In this document: piece by piece, positions 29,688 through 41,568 of the stretch
How positions within the stretch are numbered: the first letter of the stretch is position 1
Layout of the letters: each line of letters begins with the position of its first letter
Source of the DNA: Coprinellus micaceus
Lineage: Eukaryota > Basidiomycota > Agaricomycetes > Agaricales > Psathyrellaceae
DNA: 64,000 bases
Direction: 5' to 3'
Assembly: GCA_951394405.1 (NCBI GenBank)
Contig: OX596344.1
Coordinates: forward strand, 1,860,001-1,924,000
Translations under genes and position numbers: made by a program
Notes under the pieces: generated by a model
Told to the model about the DNA's origin: nothing
What the model saw: the letters and a program-made list of their open reading frames with translations, nothing else
The model's database searches: none

Positions 29688-30139
29688 ATGTCCGCCAAAT
29701 CGTAAGTCGCCACTTTCACATAACTACCCACAACTACTGCCAGTGACCACCCCCCTCCGCGCTTCGAACTTCAGCTACGGCAAAGGGATGGGCGTGACAA
29801 TGTGGTCACCCAAATTTCTCTCAACCAGCACCAGTCAATGAGCTATCTCCACACCCAGGCTGGCTTCATGAATGTTGCCGATCAAGCGTTCCTCGCTCTG
29901 AAGCCAGGTGCTTTTGACCTCCTCGCCAACCTGATGTGGGTACGCCGGCCCAGGGGAGAAAGCTTTGCGGAGCTCAAGTTCCCTTGGATCGGGGAGCATT
30001 ACTGGCCAGATGAAGTTGCCGAGGAGGAGCCCGAGACTTCAAGGAAATAGCCCCTGAGGAGAAGCTCCCTCAGGTTGCTCCTGAGATTGTCTACATCATA
30101 AATCGAAAGTTTTATGAGAATGCTGAGGCATACAGATAG
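29688..30139 (+). pseudogene. Truncated, frame-shifted duplicate of the 28135-28902 gene
   Basis: Exons 29688-29701 (14 nt, as in the first copy) and 29744 onward. The frame ends early at TAG 30048-30050, giving 106 residues (YLHTQAGFMNVADQAFLAL, ELKFPWIGEHYWP). Directly after the stop, in another frame, the sequence continues to match the intact copy (PEEKLPQVAPEIVYIINRK) up to TAG 30137-30139. The break sits where the duplicate is one base shorter than the intact copy, so a frameshift has cut off the conserved tail. It may still make a short protein or be a pseudogene. Confidence 0.6.
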
Positions 30140-30971
30140 TAGTCGTTCGTCTTTGCGAAGCGGTGAGGGTGCTTCAGCCTTCAAAGTATGTGACCCACAC
30201 GACTCTCTGAGGTCAATTAAATCGATATATCTAAAGGATCGGTTCTTCTTTACTACGGGCACAGTGCCTCCGACATCACTTACCAGTGTATCCACGAAGA
30301 TTGTGTCCCGGTCGAGTGCTTGGGCTGTACTGCGTAAGAACACAAGGGACGGAGAAGCAACTAAGCGCCCATGTGTCAAAGCGACCAGGTGACGTCACAG
30401 ACCGCTAATCACCGTCGCTACATCCTGTCATCCACGTAGTCCGATGCGAGAGCATGAAAGCAGTTAGATTTTGAACTGCCTGTCACCCTTGTATGGGCGG
30501 AGCTTCATATGAATGCAACACCTATATAAATCTCTTCACCTGCCACCTGTTCTTACTTTCCTTCCTCCCCACAAGCCTCATTTGGACACCGCCTGTTGGA
30601 TAGCTGGGAAATGGGTTATTCTGCTTGGCTCTGACCTTCCCATCTACCTTCCAAGCCGAGCGCAGAAAGTACCTCTATCGTCTCGCAATGTCGCGGTTTC
30701 CTGTATGTTATGGGCTGGTGCCCACGACCTCATTTTGGAGACCACATGCACAGCAAAACTCGATCGCTCAGAGATGTAAGGTACGCGCACCTATGCTGCT
30801 CTACCTTCTCTACCCCTCTTGCCCCAGCAGTCCAACCGTGACCCCTGACGGGAGCGGTCCATGATGCCTCATGCATCATGATGGAATGTTGGACGGCAGT
30901 GTCCATGGCCCACGCTGCTGTGACGTAATTGGAATTTACACCTTGTCCTCCTCCTGCTCCGCGTCGCGTCT
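30140..30971. other. Intergenic region with TATA-like element
   Basis: About 830 bases before the BAR-like scaffold gene. A TATATAAA element at 30523-30530 lies 440 bases before the ATG at 30972, so a long or spliced 5' leader is possible. A TGACGT/ACGT-type site lies near 30921. No additional gene is called. Confidence 0.45.
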
Positions 30972-33900
30972 ATGGTGCACCGCCCAGCCGACGCACGCCT
31001 ACTCAGCAACCTCGTATCCCATGAAAAGGACTATTCAAAAAGTTTAAACACATTGCTCAATGCCTCGGAGTCATCCCAAGCCTGCCTTGCTGCGTATGCC
31101 GCAGCGTCCGCCCCAACCACTTCTCGGACAATCCTGAACGTCGCAGCGATTCTCGCTGCTGCAGACGATGCCCATGCACGCTATGCAATGGCCGTGGAGG
31201 AGTGGCGCGACATGCTCAGGGGGCTCCACGCGCTCGAAGAGGAGCATGGTAACGTGCTCCGCGACCGAGAGATCCTGTGAGCCCAAGTCTCAGAAGTTAG
31301 ACATCCGGACTGACCTCCCGCTTCTCCTATAGAGTTACGAGACTCATTAAAGCCTCGAAGAATTCCAAGCCTTCGTCGCACCCTCGTTCTCCGTCTACAT
31401 CCTCCTTGAATCTACGGGACTCGTACCGAAGCCTTGCGCCTGTTAGCACGAAACTTGCTGCAGCCCAGTCCGAACTTCAAGCTTGCGAAACACATCTGGC
31501 GACGAAGGAGCGCGAACTCGAAGTACGGAGAGTTCAGGTTATTCGAGACGGATTGATATTACGAGGTCGAGCGATGGCTGAGACTGGACGAACATGGGCT
31601 CAGTTGGGGCACGATGCGATCCAGGCCGTGGAGAAGGAGTTGGGTTTCGACGTTGGACCCGAGGAGCAAGATAAACCCTTACCCCACGAAACCTCTTCAA
31701 CCCTTGCTACACACACAACCGGCAGCACAGGCAGAATTCCACCAGGCGGGTACCCTGCGACTAGTTCAGAGGGTTCGCATTCTGGTTCCTCGCACCAGGT
31801 ACGGAAGGCGGGAGAATTGCGTATTCCAGCTGCACACGCCATCTCCAGCGAAGTAGGTATGCCTATTCCCCTCATGGGTACCCACTCGGTCGACTCGGCC
31901 TCCAACTCCATTCAAGGTCCTTCAATTCCAAGCAAACGCGATGTGAGTACCTCCTGCCGGGGGACTTTACCTAACTGCTTATGCTGCGTCGTCAGTCGTA
32001 TTATGGGTCGAGACCATCTTCTCGTATCGAGTCTATTCCGGCGTCGTCCTCACTCCGGGACGGCACAGATCAACCGCAGGTGCTCACGGTGAAACAACAC
32101 CGACCACATCTCCATCACGTAGCTCCTCGCGCCCGTGTCAGTTGGGTCAGCGTGACGGACACGGAGGAGGACTGGGTTGACGCTGGTGAGGGCGGAGAGG
32201 AATTGGATCGTATATTTGGTACGGGCCTAGACTTGCCTTTTCTGAGAGGTGGCTTACGATCTTGTTCGGCACAGGAACTCCGAGGCAACACAACGGCGAT
32301 CCTCCCATAGCGAACGGTTCGAGCTTGGCATCGAATGTCGTCACTATCCCAAGGACCCCGTCCCAGCCAAGCCTCCACCGGGCGCATATCCACTCTAAAC
32401 CAGCGACATCCTCGACACTCGAGTCGGACCAAAACAAAGATCTCCCCGCACCTCCACCTCCCCTGGGTGTTCCTCCAGCCTACCCTTTTGCGAGCGCACC
32501 CGGATCCCTATTCGATTCTGCGGAGTACAAGTCATCAAGGGACGAAGCATCGGCTGCTGCTTCTCGGCCCACCTCGTCTTACCTCGCATCTATATCCAAG
32601 TCTCGGTCTCAGGGGAGCCCTGCCCCCGAAGTTACAGTTACCCCTGCGCCAGTACCAACGTTTGCCACCCCTTCAGGGCAAGCAGAACACGATGAGGAGG
32701 ACTTCCGGAATGGGGACGATACTGGGAGCCATGGGAGTGGAACAACATCCGTTCCCGTTGCGAGCGAGTTGGAGTTTGTTGGGCAGGCGACTAGGCACAC
32801 ATTTGAGTCTGATGTCCCGGCCATGGTTGCTACCAGCCCGACCACAGAGGATGCCCCTATTCTTCCTTCTCCTGTTCCCATGCAGTCCGACTCTACGGCT
32901 TCAGAGTCGGATCTGCCCCCTCCTCTACAGCCTCCCGCCCTTTGGACCCAACCGCACCATCTGCCCCAGGGAGGCTCACACCTGGAGGCTCATGTACACG
33001 ATCATGACTTGAGTGAGGAGCGGAAGGTGAAGGAGGTTGTTGAAGACGAAGGAGGTATGAGTGGTATGGACGATATGGTGGAGGAGGTCGTGGGCGAACT
33101 CGAGAGCGTTCCCGCGGTTATTCGAGAAGGGGAGGCGGCCTTACCAACAAGTGGTGCTCCTTCCGGTCTCCCCTTGGGGCCCTTGGAGGGACATCAACAA
33201 GAAGGGGCCCCCTCGAGCTCCTTCTCCTATAGCGGCACCGCTCATGTGCTAGAGAGGAGGATCACTGAGGAGAGCATGACTGCTACGGTTGGGTCCCCCC
33301 ATCCCAGCACAACCTTGACACCGCAGGTTCGTGTGGTCCCCGTGGGCAAACCCGTTGTCGAGGCGGCCTCTCCCCAGGCAAGTCAAACGGTCATCATAGG
33401 GGAGAACGGTCAGGTGGAAGATGCGAGGGAGGAGATGGGGGAGAGTTCGTCTTTCGAGGATGAGCGGGGGAAGAGGTGGAAGGTTGTTGAGAATCCAAGG
33501 TTCTCGCAGGCAGGCGGTGTGCCGGCTCAGACCGGTTTTGCTCCTCCTACGGCCACGGAGACAAAGCCAGTCGGAATTTCAAGCGAGGGTACGAAGATCC
33601 AGGAGTCTCAGCCTAAGAGGCGCACGTCATTCAAGGCCGCTTTCCTGAGTCCCGTTAGCGGACCCATGGTCGAATCCAACACAGGCCAACCTCGCGCAGC
33701 TCAAGCGCCTGCGATGGCCGCGACAACCGGAAGTATGACTACCACAGAGTTGGCGGAGGCGCAAGTGGCTGCAGCCCAGGCCGTACCAGTACCTGCTGCA
33801 CCTATTGCTCCCCCAGAACTTGAGGCTTCTTCGGTTCCCCCGCCTATATTGACCTCCGCCGCTCCATTTCAGAGCACATCTGCAAGCAAGCCCAGCATGT

Positions 33901-36900
33901 TCAGGAGGATGTTTGGAAAGGGTAGGAGTCCGAGCGTAACTAAGGAGAGGGCCCTTGAAACGAGAGTGGAAGAACTACCTGCGCCGGTGCCCTCATCCCT
34001 TGTTCAAACAGAGGCCGTTGCCCCAGCGCCCACTCATCTAGCTGTCCCCGCCCCAGAGCCAGTTCCCACTGCCGGTGAGCCCCCCGTCGCGACCACTACC
34101 ACGGTCACAGCCATGGCTACCAGCGGGCCGGCTCCTATCCCGAGTAGCGCTGCCGAAGAACCAGTTCGAATGGTTGAACCCCGCGGGGACGCCGTTGTGG
34201 TTCCTCCCCCTGCCCCTGCCCCTGCACCCGCCCCCATTCCCGCCAGTGCGCCCCCGCCGATTGTCACTGCCCTTGCCCCTGCTCCTGTCCCCTTTGCTTC
34301 TCCGCCGAAGACGGGGAAGCTCACAAAACGCGGCAGGGAGGGGTCAATCCCGGCCGCTGCTGACGCATCCCCTACGAAAACCCACCATCACTCTAGTTTC
34401 CTCAGTGGGCTGAAAGGGTTCTTTGGAGCGGATTTGGAGGAGGGCAAGCAGCCGAAGAAGATCAAGAGGAAGAAGGGCCCTACTAGCGCGGCGAGTGGGA
34501 CCAGCGAGAGTGTGGATGGGTTGCCCCTCGAGTCGCATGTACCGACCGCGACTGTTTGGGAACCCGCTCCTGCTCAACCCGAAGTCTCGGCTCCTGAAGG
34601 GGCGAAACACCATAGACATTCGTCGCTGAGAGTTCTTTTTGGCTTGAACCAACCTGCGAGAAGCCAAACCGTACCGACTGGTGTCGCCGCAGGTGGTAAT
34701 GAGGCGGATGTCGGGGATAACCCTGAGTACAGGGTAGTAGAGAATGACTTGGATCTGGAGAGGAGGAGGGAGAAGTTGCTAGAGCAGCATGGCTGGTTGG
34801 CGGCGCAGACTGCAGCTGGAAATGCCCCGAGAGGCGCCGCTTCTCCCGGGAAGAAGGTTGAAAGGAGGGTTATTCATCGCCGAGCGGAATCTGTGGATGC
34901 AGCCCCCACTAGGGCACATCCCCAGTTCCACGAAGAGGAGGGTTTGGTAGCTGTTCATGCTCCTGCGCGTCTGAACGTAGATGAGCTTCAGGCCGAGGCA
35001 GCCCGTGCTCAGTCCTTTCTGAGGCCCTCTTCAGCGGTAGTCGCCCCCGGCTGGAAGACTCGTACCGATAGAAACCTGAGGCAGACTGATTGGGCGAACG
35101 ATGAGGATGTTGCTGGTCGAGAGAAGCTGTTAGTCATGGCTGGAGGAGGGGCGAGGAGGGGTCAGGAAATGGAGTTTGGACCTGTCATCCTCTCGGATGG
35201 GGGACCTCATCGTGGGGAACCCGAGGTCGTGGATCTGGGCTGTGGTTCGGGGGGTGGTTCCAAGTTGAAGAAGGGGAGAAGCTCCAGTGTACCCCCGGCC
35301 GAGGTCACTTCTCGCTTCGTACCTAGTCATCCGCAGCAACACCCCGCTCCTCAACGCCAAGAAATCCCTAGTGGGGGTGCTAATGTTAGGAGGATGGGTT
35401 CAACTGCGTCGAGGCCTGGGGTCATCCAGCAGAGGAGAAGCACGTCGTTGACGTCTGCTCCTCCTGCTGTCGGTGCGTTCTTTTACATGCTTTACCTCAT
35501 GGTTCAATTTAACTGATATGCTTCCGTTAGCTGCTATCCAACAGAACCAATACGGTGCCACGGTCCTCCCTGCCGGAGGCCAATATCCCAGTGGCAACCT
35601 TGCGAAAGGAGGGTGGGGCCAAGCTGGCGGGGGCGCTTCGTTGGGTAGGAACAACTCGATCCAGAGTACCGCCAGCGCTCCGACCGGCAGGTCTCGCGCT
35701 CAAGCAGCATTGGGCCAGGGCATGGGAAACCCTCCACAACGAAGTGGTAGCGTGAACGTAGTGGCGAGCTCGAGCATGGTCGACATCACACGACTCAACC
35801 AAGCGACGTCAAAGACTTCTCGGGCAGACAGGAGGACGAGCGTTCCCTATCCTATGCCTGGCGTTCCTGGCGTCGTGACCGCTACTACACCCTTCATCGT
35901 CCCCCGTGCACCGCCCCCTCCCTCCAGCGTCCTCGGGTCCAGTGTCCTCGGGCAACGGCCGATGAGTGTTGGGAATGAGCCTCTTGGGGCTAATAGTTTG
36001 CTCAGCATTGTTCAAGACGTGGCTAGGGCAAACCGGGAAGCTGAAGAGCAGTTACGAGTGTTGAGGAGCGGCGGTACTATGGGCAAGTTGGAGCACCATG
36101 TCATGCCAGCGCCTGTGAGGGTGCACCGAGAAATATTGACTGGCCCTGGACCAGAACCTCGACCTCAAGCGTCTATCCCTGCCATCCCTATAACCAACAC
36201 GCTACCTGTATCGTCGAGTGGCGGGAGTACTGTCGGGTCGAGCGTCGGCAGACGGCCAAGCGCTCAGGCCAAAACGCCTCTGAAGAGCGCGCTGAGGGAC
36301 CCGAACCGGACCCGAACTCCGTCACCGATGGGCGTGCAGAGAAACCTTGCGCCTACCCAACCTTCGGCGTTGCAGCAGCAAGTAGCGCACAATACTGAGG
36401 ACGAGACGGACGATGAGGCGTATGAGACCCCCGCCGATGGGCTCTCAGGCGACGAGGGTGTCAGATCGAGAAAGACATCCGCGGCTGGAGCCGCTGCCAA
36501 CACTTTAGCATCGGCGCCCCCTCCCCCTGAATCTACCCCTGCCACTCATCCACAGCACCTTCCCCCATCAGCATCTGCCGAATCGACCCCCCAGAGGCGG
36601 AAGAGTGTGCGCGTATCCCTCCAGCCGACGTTCTCCCCATCACCGCCTGTACATGGGCACGATGATGATTGGACGTATGAGTGGAAGCCTCCCGTTCCTG
36701 ACAAGCCTACTACGAGGAGCACATCCTTGCTCAGTCAAGGCACGGCCGGTGCTTCGCATGCATCGAGGCCAGCTCCAAGACGTCGAGGCGTCGGCGGCGG
36801 CGGCGGCGATGCTGGTGTTCGTGATATGTGGGCGGATTCTGATGAAGAGGAGAATGAGTATACGAAGGCAAAGTCAATGTTGACCAGGCAGAAGGTAGAG

Positions 36901-36963
36901 GAGAGACATGTGTATGCGACCGCGAAGGCGGCCGCTGCTGCGCCTATTCAGGCTAGGGCGTAA
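30972..36963 (+). CDS. Large BAR/IMD-like coiled-coil scaffold protein
   Basis: Five exons: 30972-31276, 31333-31942, 31996-32218, 32275-35472, 35531-36963; 1922 residues. The first 240 residues form a long, heptad-rich helical region (HEKDYSKSLNTLLNASES; YAMAVEEWRDMLRGLHALEE; STKLAAAQSELQACETHLA). This resembles the AH/BAR-IMD fold of fungal membrane-bending proteins; the match is by pattern only. The remaining 1600 residues are Pro/Ala/Ser/Glu-rich and probably disordered. They contain short conserved-looking basic islands (SMFRRMFGKGRSPS near 820; SFLSGLKGFFGAD; SSLRVLFGLNQPARS) that could be amphipathic membrane or partner motifs. Likely a cortical or membrane scaffold (inference). The near-continuous exon 4 is 3.2 kb, unusually long for this window. 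Confidence 0.8.
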
Positions 36964-37362
36964 GGAGCTTGGGGACTATTTATTTATTTCCACTCTTGTA
37001 TATCGAATTTCTCCAGGTCGGTGTAGTATAGTCATTTCGTTTATGTGTTTACACTATCATTATTGTATTCTCTTCCCCTCGATATAGATTGAATGGTTCC
37101 ACTACATGATTGGGTGATCACGTATTCCTTAGAGGTAGTTCTTCTGCGCCACATACCTTGGTGGCTTCGATTCTAATCGCTTCGTCCCCTCTTCAATGTA
37201 TAGAACGGGTACAGTAAGTACCAGGGGGGAAGCTAAACAAGCGCCGGTGCTTACTGTGACCGACCGTGGGAACATTGCTCCTGACAGGAAGAATTGCCAA
37301 CATTCCTCCTCAACGTCGACCACGACGACGGCCACCTGCCGACGGCGAGCACGCTCGAAACC
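36964..37362. other. Intergenic region
   Basis: 399 bases between the scaffold gene and the mannosyltransferase gene. AT-rich 3' flank, then promoter. The in-frame ATG at 37294 is an alternative start of the next gene. Confidence 0.45.
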
Positions 37363-39424
37363 ATGATTTCACTACGGCGGCGCTCGCTATCGCGTCTATT
37401 CTTCGTCACCATCGCCCTCTTCTTCATCTATGTCTTCATCTTCCCATCCTCGTCATCATCGTCTGTTGGAACTCGTGGTGGAAAGGGCATCGTGGACCAC
37501 CGAATCAAGGAGCACAACTTCATCGAGCGGGCGACGCGCCCCGACAAGAGCCTGAGTGTGCAGCGACACCCTTTTTTGCAAGCGAGAATGGGGAGGGATG
37601 AGCGAGACGACATGTTTACCGAGTTGATATACAACGGGATGCAGGATTATTGGGAACGTTTCCAGCAACCCTAGTGCGTGTTGTATTTCTCTTCGTGGAT
37701 AGTAGTTGAACTTTGCCCAGCATCGTTAACAAGGAAACAGCCAATATGGACACGCAGCACATGCTTCAATCTATCGACCAACTCCTGTCGCTGAACGGCT
37801 GGGTAGGCCACCTCTGCCCCACCCTCACACGTCCATTCGGGCAGCACAAGCGGCACAATGAGTATGACGACATCCTCCGCGACGACCATCTCTACTACAT
37901 CGCCATCGTAATCCACTCCGCGGACCACTTCCTCGTCGACCAGCTCGCCGTCATAGTGCAGATGGCGAAGCGGATCGGGACGAACAACCTCTTCGTCTCC
38001 ATGCTCGACTACGACTCGACGGACTCGACTGAGACCCTGCTCGACCTCTCGGAGGCGGTGTTGACGCTGCTGGGGGTGCCGTTCCGGATTCGCCGCGTGC
38101 CTGGGATGACGGAGGACCCACAGGCCGCGTATTACCCGCTCGAGGAGGCATACACACGGAACCTGGTACTGGAGCCTCTGCACGAGCTGCACAAGCGGCG
38201 CCAGATTGCATTTAGCAGGGTGGTGTGGCTGAAGGGCTTTACGTGTCCCGACGACATTCTGGAAACTATCAAGATCAGCTATGTTAACGAAGCGGCGATG
38301 GTGTGCGGGATGGACTGGGCAGAGCACAATGGGTTCTTCATTTTCAGTGATAGGTGGAGGACGAGGGATATCGAGGGTGACCAGTTCCGCCAATCCAAGT
38401 CGTCCAACGACAAACCTGAAGGCGTGCCTCCACGAGACAAGCAAGCCGCCCTACGGTACTCGCAACACCTCCCTTTCCAGGTCTTCTGCTGTGAGAGTGG
38501 AACCCACGTCGTGGACCCAGCGCAGAGCTACTACAAGGGAGTGAAGTACAGGGCTGGGACGGACTATCAGAATGTTACCAGTGGTGATGGCGTGAAGGTC
38601 AGAGAACCGGACGCTGCTTGCTTGGACAGCAGTCAGGCGTGGTTCTGCAGGGACCTCTGGGTGCAAAGTGCGTGGGAAGGCATGAAAGAAGCGGACAGTA
38701 GTGGATCTTCAGGCGATGGTGTCAGGCGAAGAGAAGTGAGAGAGTGGGCCAGGTTCGACGGCTGGACTGCCCTGTGGAAGGGGAGGCGACAAGCTCCAGC
38801 AGAGGATGCAGCAACTGAAACCCCAACCGAAACCGAAACTGAGGGTGACCTCGACAAGAAGCAGGTTGGGCGGGACGCAGTGAAGGTGCAAGTGGGAAGC
38901 GAGGAAGAAGAGGTGAGCGACGACGCTGCGGATAGCAGGAAGGGGGCTGCGAAGGAAGACTCTGACGCCAACGCCGGGAGCGACTACGATGCGATGCCGG
39001 AAGATGATACCCCCCATGCCGACTTGCCCCCACCACCACCTGAAGATACAGACCAGAAGGTGTCTCGTCCGAACTCCGTGTATCGCCCTGCAAGGATATT
39101 GGTTAACCCAAGGTGCCCGACGACGTATGCGGGAGTCAGCCATACGAAGTTGGCGAGGGACTTGTTTGGAGAGGGTGAGGATGATGAGTCGGAGGGTGAG
39201 GGGAGGTATGTGTTGGAGGATTGGGAAGGGGCACCGGAGTACTTTATTTGCCAGGAGCAGAGGTGAGTTTCTTTGCCCTTTATTTCTCGCCAACTCATTT
39301 GACCATTTCACTCTCACACAGACAAACTGGAGGCAGGAAAGCGACCAAGACTCAGAGAAGATTGGGCTTCTCGATACATGATGAGCTGGAGACGATGAAG
39401 GACCTCGGTCAAAAGGTCCTTTGA
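37363..39424 (+). CDS. CAP59/CMT1-type alpha-1,3-mannosyltransferase
   Basis: Three exons: 37363-37673, 37721-39262, 39322-39424; 651 residues. A type II membrane topology is clear: a short basic cytosolic head (MISLRRRSLSRL) and one transmembrane segment (FFVTIALFFIYVFIF). A luminal catalytic domain of the cryptococcal mannosyltransferase 1 family follows (YYIAIVIHSADHFLVDQL; NNLFVSMLDYDSTDSTETLL; VVWLKGFTCPDDILETI; AAMVCGMDWAEH). By family knowledge it adds alpha-1,3-mannose in the Golgi for wall or exopolysaccharide synthesis. About 120 residues after the domain are acidic and disordered (TETETEGDLD...), then a conserved block (ILVNPRCPTTYAGVS) returns. An upstream in-frame ATG at 37294 would add 23 residues; 37363 gives the more usual type II head. 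Confidence 0.88.
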
Positions 39425-39643
39425 AAAGTCGACCCATTGACATAGACGTTTTGTTGATACACCACGAACCATGCTCGGACGATCAGTTATTGCTAGACTA
39501 TACGCATTTGATACCGCATACTGTACACACAATCATGTATTTGGGACTTCGCAGTATGTATTTGAACTAATCCCCATCCACTTTCTCTCTGTACCTAAGT
39601 ATAGATCCGAGCAAGATATCGATGAGAGCTCAATCGCTATGCA

Positions 39644-40567
39644 TCAAGACAGGTGGACGATGTCGAACCCATCCCCGTACCAGTGATCCCAGTCGAAAGA
39701 GTGTGCGCGGAAGTTCTCCTCTCCAAAGGACCGCAGGAGCCTCTCCGCTTCTTTTTGTGCCCCTGCCTTCTCTTCATCATCCGTGATCTGCGCCAAGGGC
39801 AGCGGGACCAACTGGGCGCTCTCTACGTCCTTGACTTTTGAGCCTTGGCCATAGATCAAGAAGCGATCGGGCCCATGGGAGGGGGACGGCTGGAGGAAGG
39901 TGGATATGGATCGGAAAGTGAGGCTTATCCTCTCTCCATCGAATGCCTGCTCCACAGGCGACTTGATGTGGAAGGGCCGGTTGTCGTGTTTGATTCCGTG
40001 CTGGTAGAGCTTGTTGCTATTCGGGCCCAGGAGGAAAAGCGAGCCATGAGGGAGGGGTATGCGCTCGACTGCAGGGATCTCCCCAGGTTCCCCACCACTC
40101 GCTGTAGCAGCCTGTACCCATTCCTTCTTCGGACGCAGGGTCATTGTCCTCTCCGCACCCAGCGAGACGTTTACAATCGTACTCCCCCTGAGTACATCCA
40201 GGGTCTTATCGCTATGCTCAGATATGTAATCCGCGCCTCCCCGGTAGTGTTGTATCAGCACATGGTTAATCTCGCCCCCTTCAGGGACCGGCACCCTATC
40301 CTTCACCACGTCCAGAATCGCAGAAACTGTAGGGGTGAATGGGAGGACGGGGGGAAGAGAGTCCGCTGGGTGTCTGTACAGAGGGAACGTCCCTGTGGGT
40401 GAAACGCTGCCTTGAACGGCGATGAGACGAGGGACGGGGCCGCCCCGGTGCATCATGGTCTCCCACGAGACCTCGGTGAGGAGGGCCTGGAAGAGGGCAT
40501 CGGGATCGGGGAAGGCGTTGGGCAGGAGGGCGTGGTCGGGGCCGCCTGAGTTGGGGGACAAGGACAT
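39644..40567 (-). CDS. AlkB-like Fe(II)/2-oxoglutarate dioxygenase
   Basis: Single exon, 307 residues. The double-stranded beta-helix motifs are present: iron ligands H118 and D120 (in YISEHSDKTLD), a distal His at about 190 (in KLYQHGIKHD), and R213 and R219 (in GERISLTFRS) for 2-oxoglutarate. The 6-residue Arg spacing is that of ALKBH2/3-class enzymes. The preceding NHVLIQHYRGGADYI segment is the usual nucleotide-recognition-lid approach. By family knowledge it removes alkyl groups from DNA or RNA by oxidation. The C-terminal 70 residues are an extension. It is one of the few intronless genes here. The ATG at 40567 is preceded by a good context and no upstream in-frame ATG was used. Confidence 0.9.
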   Translation of the reverse strand: MSLSPNSGGPDHALLPNAFPDPDALFQALLTEVSWETMMHRGGPVPRLIAVQGSVSPTGTFPLYRHPADSLPPVLPFTPTVSAILDVVKDRVPVPEGGEINHVLIQHYRGGADYISEHSDKTLDVLRGSTIVNVSLGAERTMTLRPKKEWVQAATASGGEPGEIPAVERIPLPHGSLFLLGPNSNKLYQHGIKHDNRPFHIKSPVEQAFDGERISLTFRSISTFLQPSPSHGPDRFLIYGQGSKVKDVESAQLVPLPLAQITDDEEKAGAQKEAERLLRSFGEENFRAHSFDWDHWYGDGFDIVHLS

Positions 40568-41101
40568 GGTAGTAAAGGTCAGAGATCTAGAGTCGAAGGC
40601 TGGAGCGAGTCACGAGTGTGACTCGAGTCTCGGTCAGTGTGGCGATTTCGTGGCGATGGCATGGCAGCTTGAATGAGCGATTGGTCGACGGGCGCTTGAT
40701 TTCTACCAATGCCAGTGGACACGTTGCCATCACGGGCGTATCCGAAATTTCGATAAGCGCCCATCCTATTCTTCCCTCGCATGGCTTTCAGGTCAATGAG
40801 ACTCATTTCATGCACCAGATGCTCGGATAGGGTATATAATATACAAATTTAAAAATCCTGGCGTATTTCCGGTTCCACAGTCGTTACCGTGAAGGGTGAA
40901 CGACTGGCGAAATGGCGACTCAGCGATCGCCTACGCGTTGGGCAAGTTCGTCCAGCAATTCCTGGGTGGTGAGGTCGGCCGCGGTACGATATGACTGGGG
41001 GACAGGGCTGTCCTGATGTCTTTTTTCGTCCTCGGCTTTGCCTCGTCTTCCAGAGGTCTGAGGGGCGCACAAAAGAACGCGTCAGTCAATCCCCGGAAGA
41101 A
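40568..41101. other. Intergenic region, possibly the 3' part of a small membrane-protein gene
   Basis: 534 bases between the AlkB gene and the small minus-strand frame. On the minus strand, 41077-40930 carries a coding-like stretch ending TAADLTTQELLDELAQRVG before a TGA. It sits behind a pyrimidine-rich AG acceptor and could be a second exon of the small gene upstream, but no donor keeps the frame cleanly. Confidence 0.35.
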
Positions 41102-41290
41102 CTAGAGACCGCTACTCGCGAGTGTGTGCTTCGAAGAGCTGGCAACCGCCTTGGTTTTGCATGGCTTGAAGATGCTCCACATGGAGAGTAGGACTAGGCT
41201 GGATAATGCGAGCGCCCCTATCCCCACGACGACGTCGAGAAGTGATAAGAGGAACCTGTCGATGATTGTCATCATAACCTGCCGGTGCAT
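41102..41290 (-). CDS. Possible small single-pass membrane protein
   Basis: A 62-residue frame from ATG 41290 (or ATGs at 41275 and 41272). It has one strong hydrophobic segment (FLLSLLDVVVGIGALALSSL) followed by a Cys/Lys/Ser tail. A TATAAAG box on the minus strand at 41314-41320 lies only about 25-30 bases upstream, so transcription probably starts near this ATG and translation at the inner one. The tail may continue through an intron into a coding-like stretch at 41077-40930. Family not recognised; could also be chance. Confidence 0.35.
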   Translation of the reverse strand: MHRQVMMTIIDRFLLSLLDVVVGIGALALSSLVLLSMWSIFKPCKTKAVASSSKHTLASSGL

Positions 41291-41313
41291 GGGCCCACCA
41301 TACTATTGGCCTT

Positions 41314-41320
41314 CTTTATA
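41314..41320 (-). promoter_or_regulatory. TATA box upstream of the small membrane-protein frame
   Basis: TATAAAG on the minus strand, about 25 bases before the ATG at 41290. Confidence 0.4.
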
Positions 41321-41568
41321 CCCTTTCAAAGCGCAGCATCGTCCTTCAATCCTCTAGAAGACACGTTGACTTCAGCGTGATCACGATACTGAGTCAATTG
41401 ATATCGATCTTTCCAGCTGCGCATGTGCACGCGCAGGAACTTGGGCGCTTAAGCCCACCTCCACGTACACACACGTAGTAACGCCTGCAAAATTTGCCGG
41501 TCCCACGGTACTAGACAGCAAAATTGTGCTGCGCGTAATACACAACAAAGGCCAGGGCAGAGTGGTAT

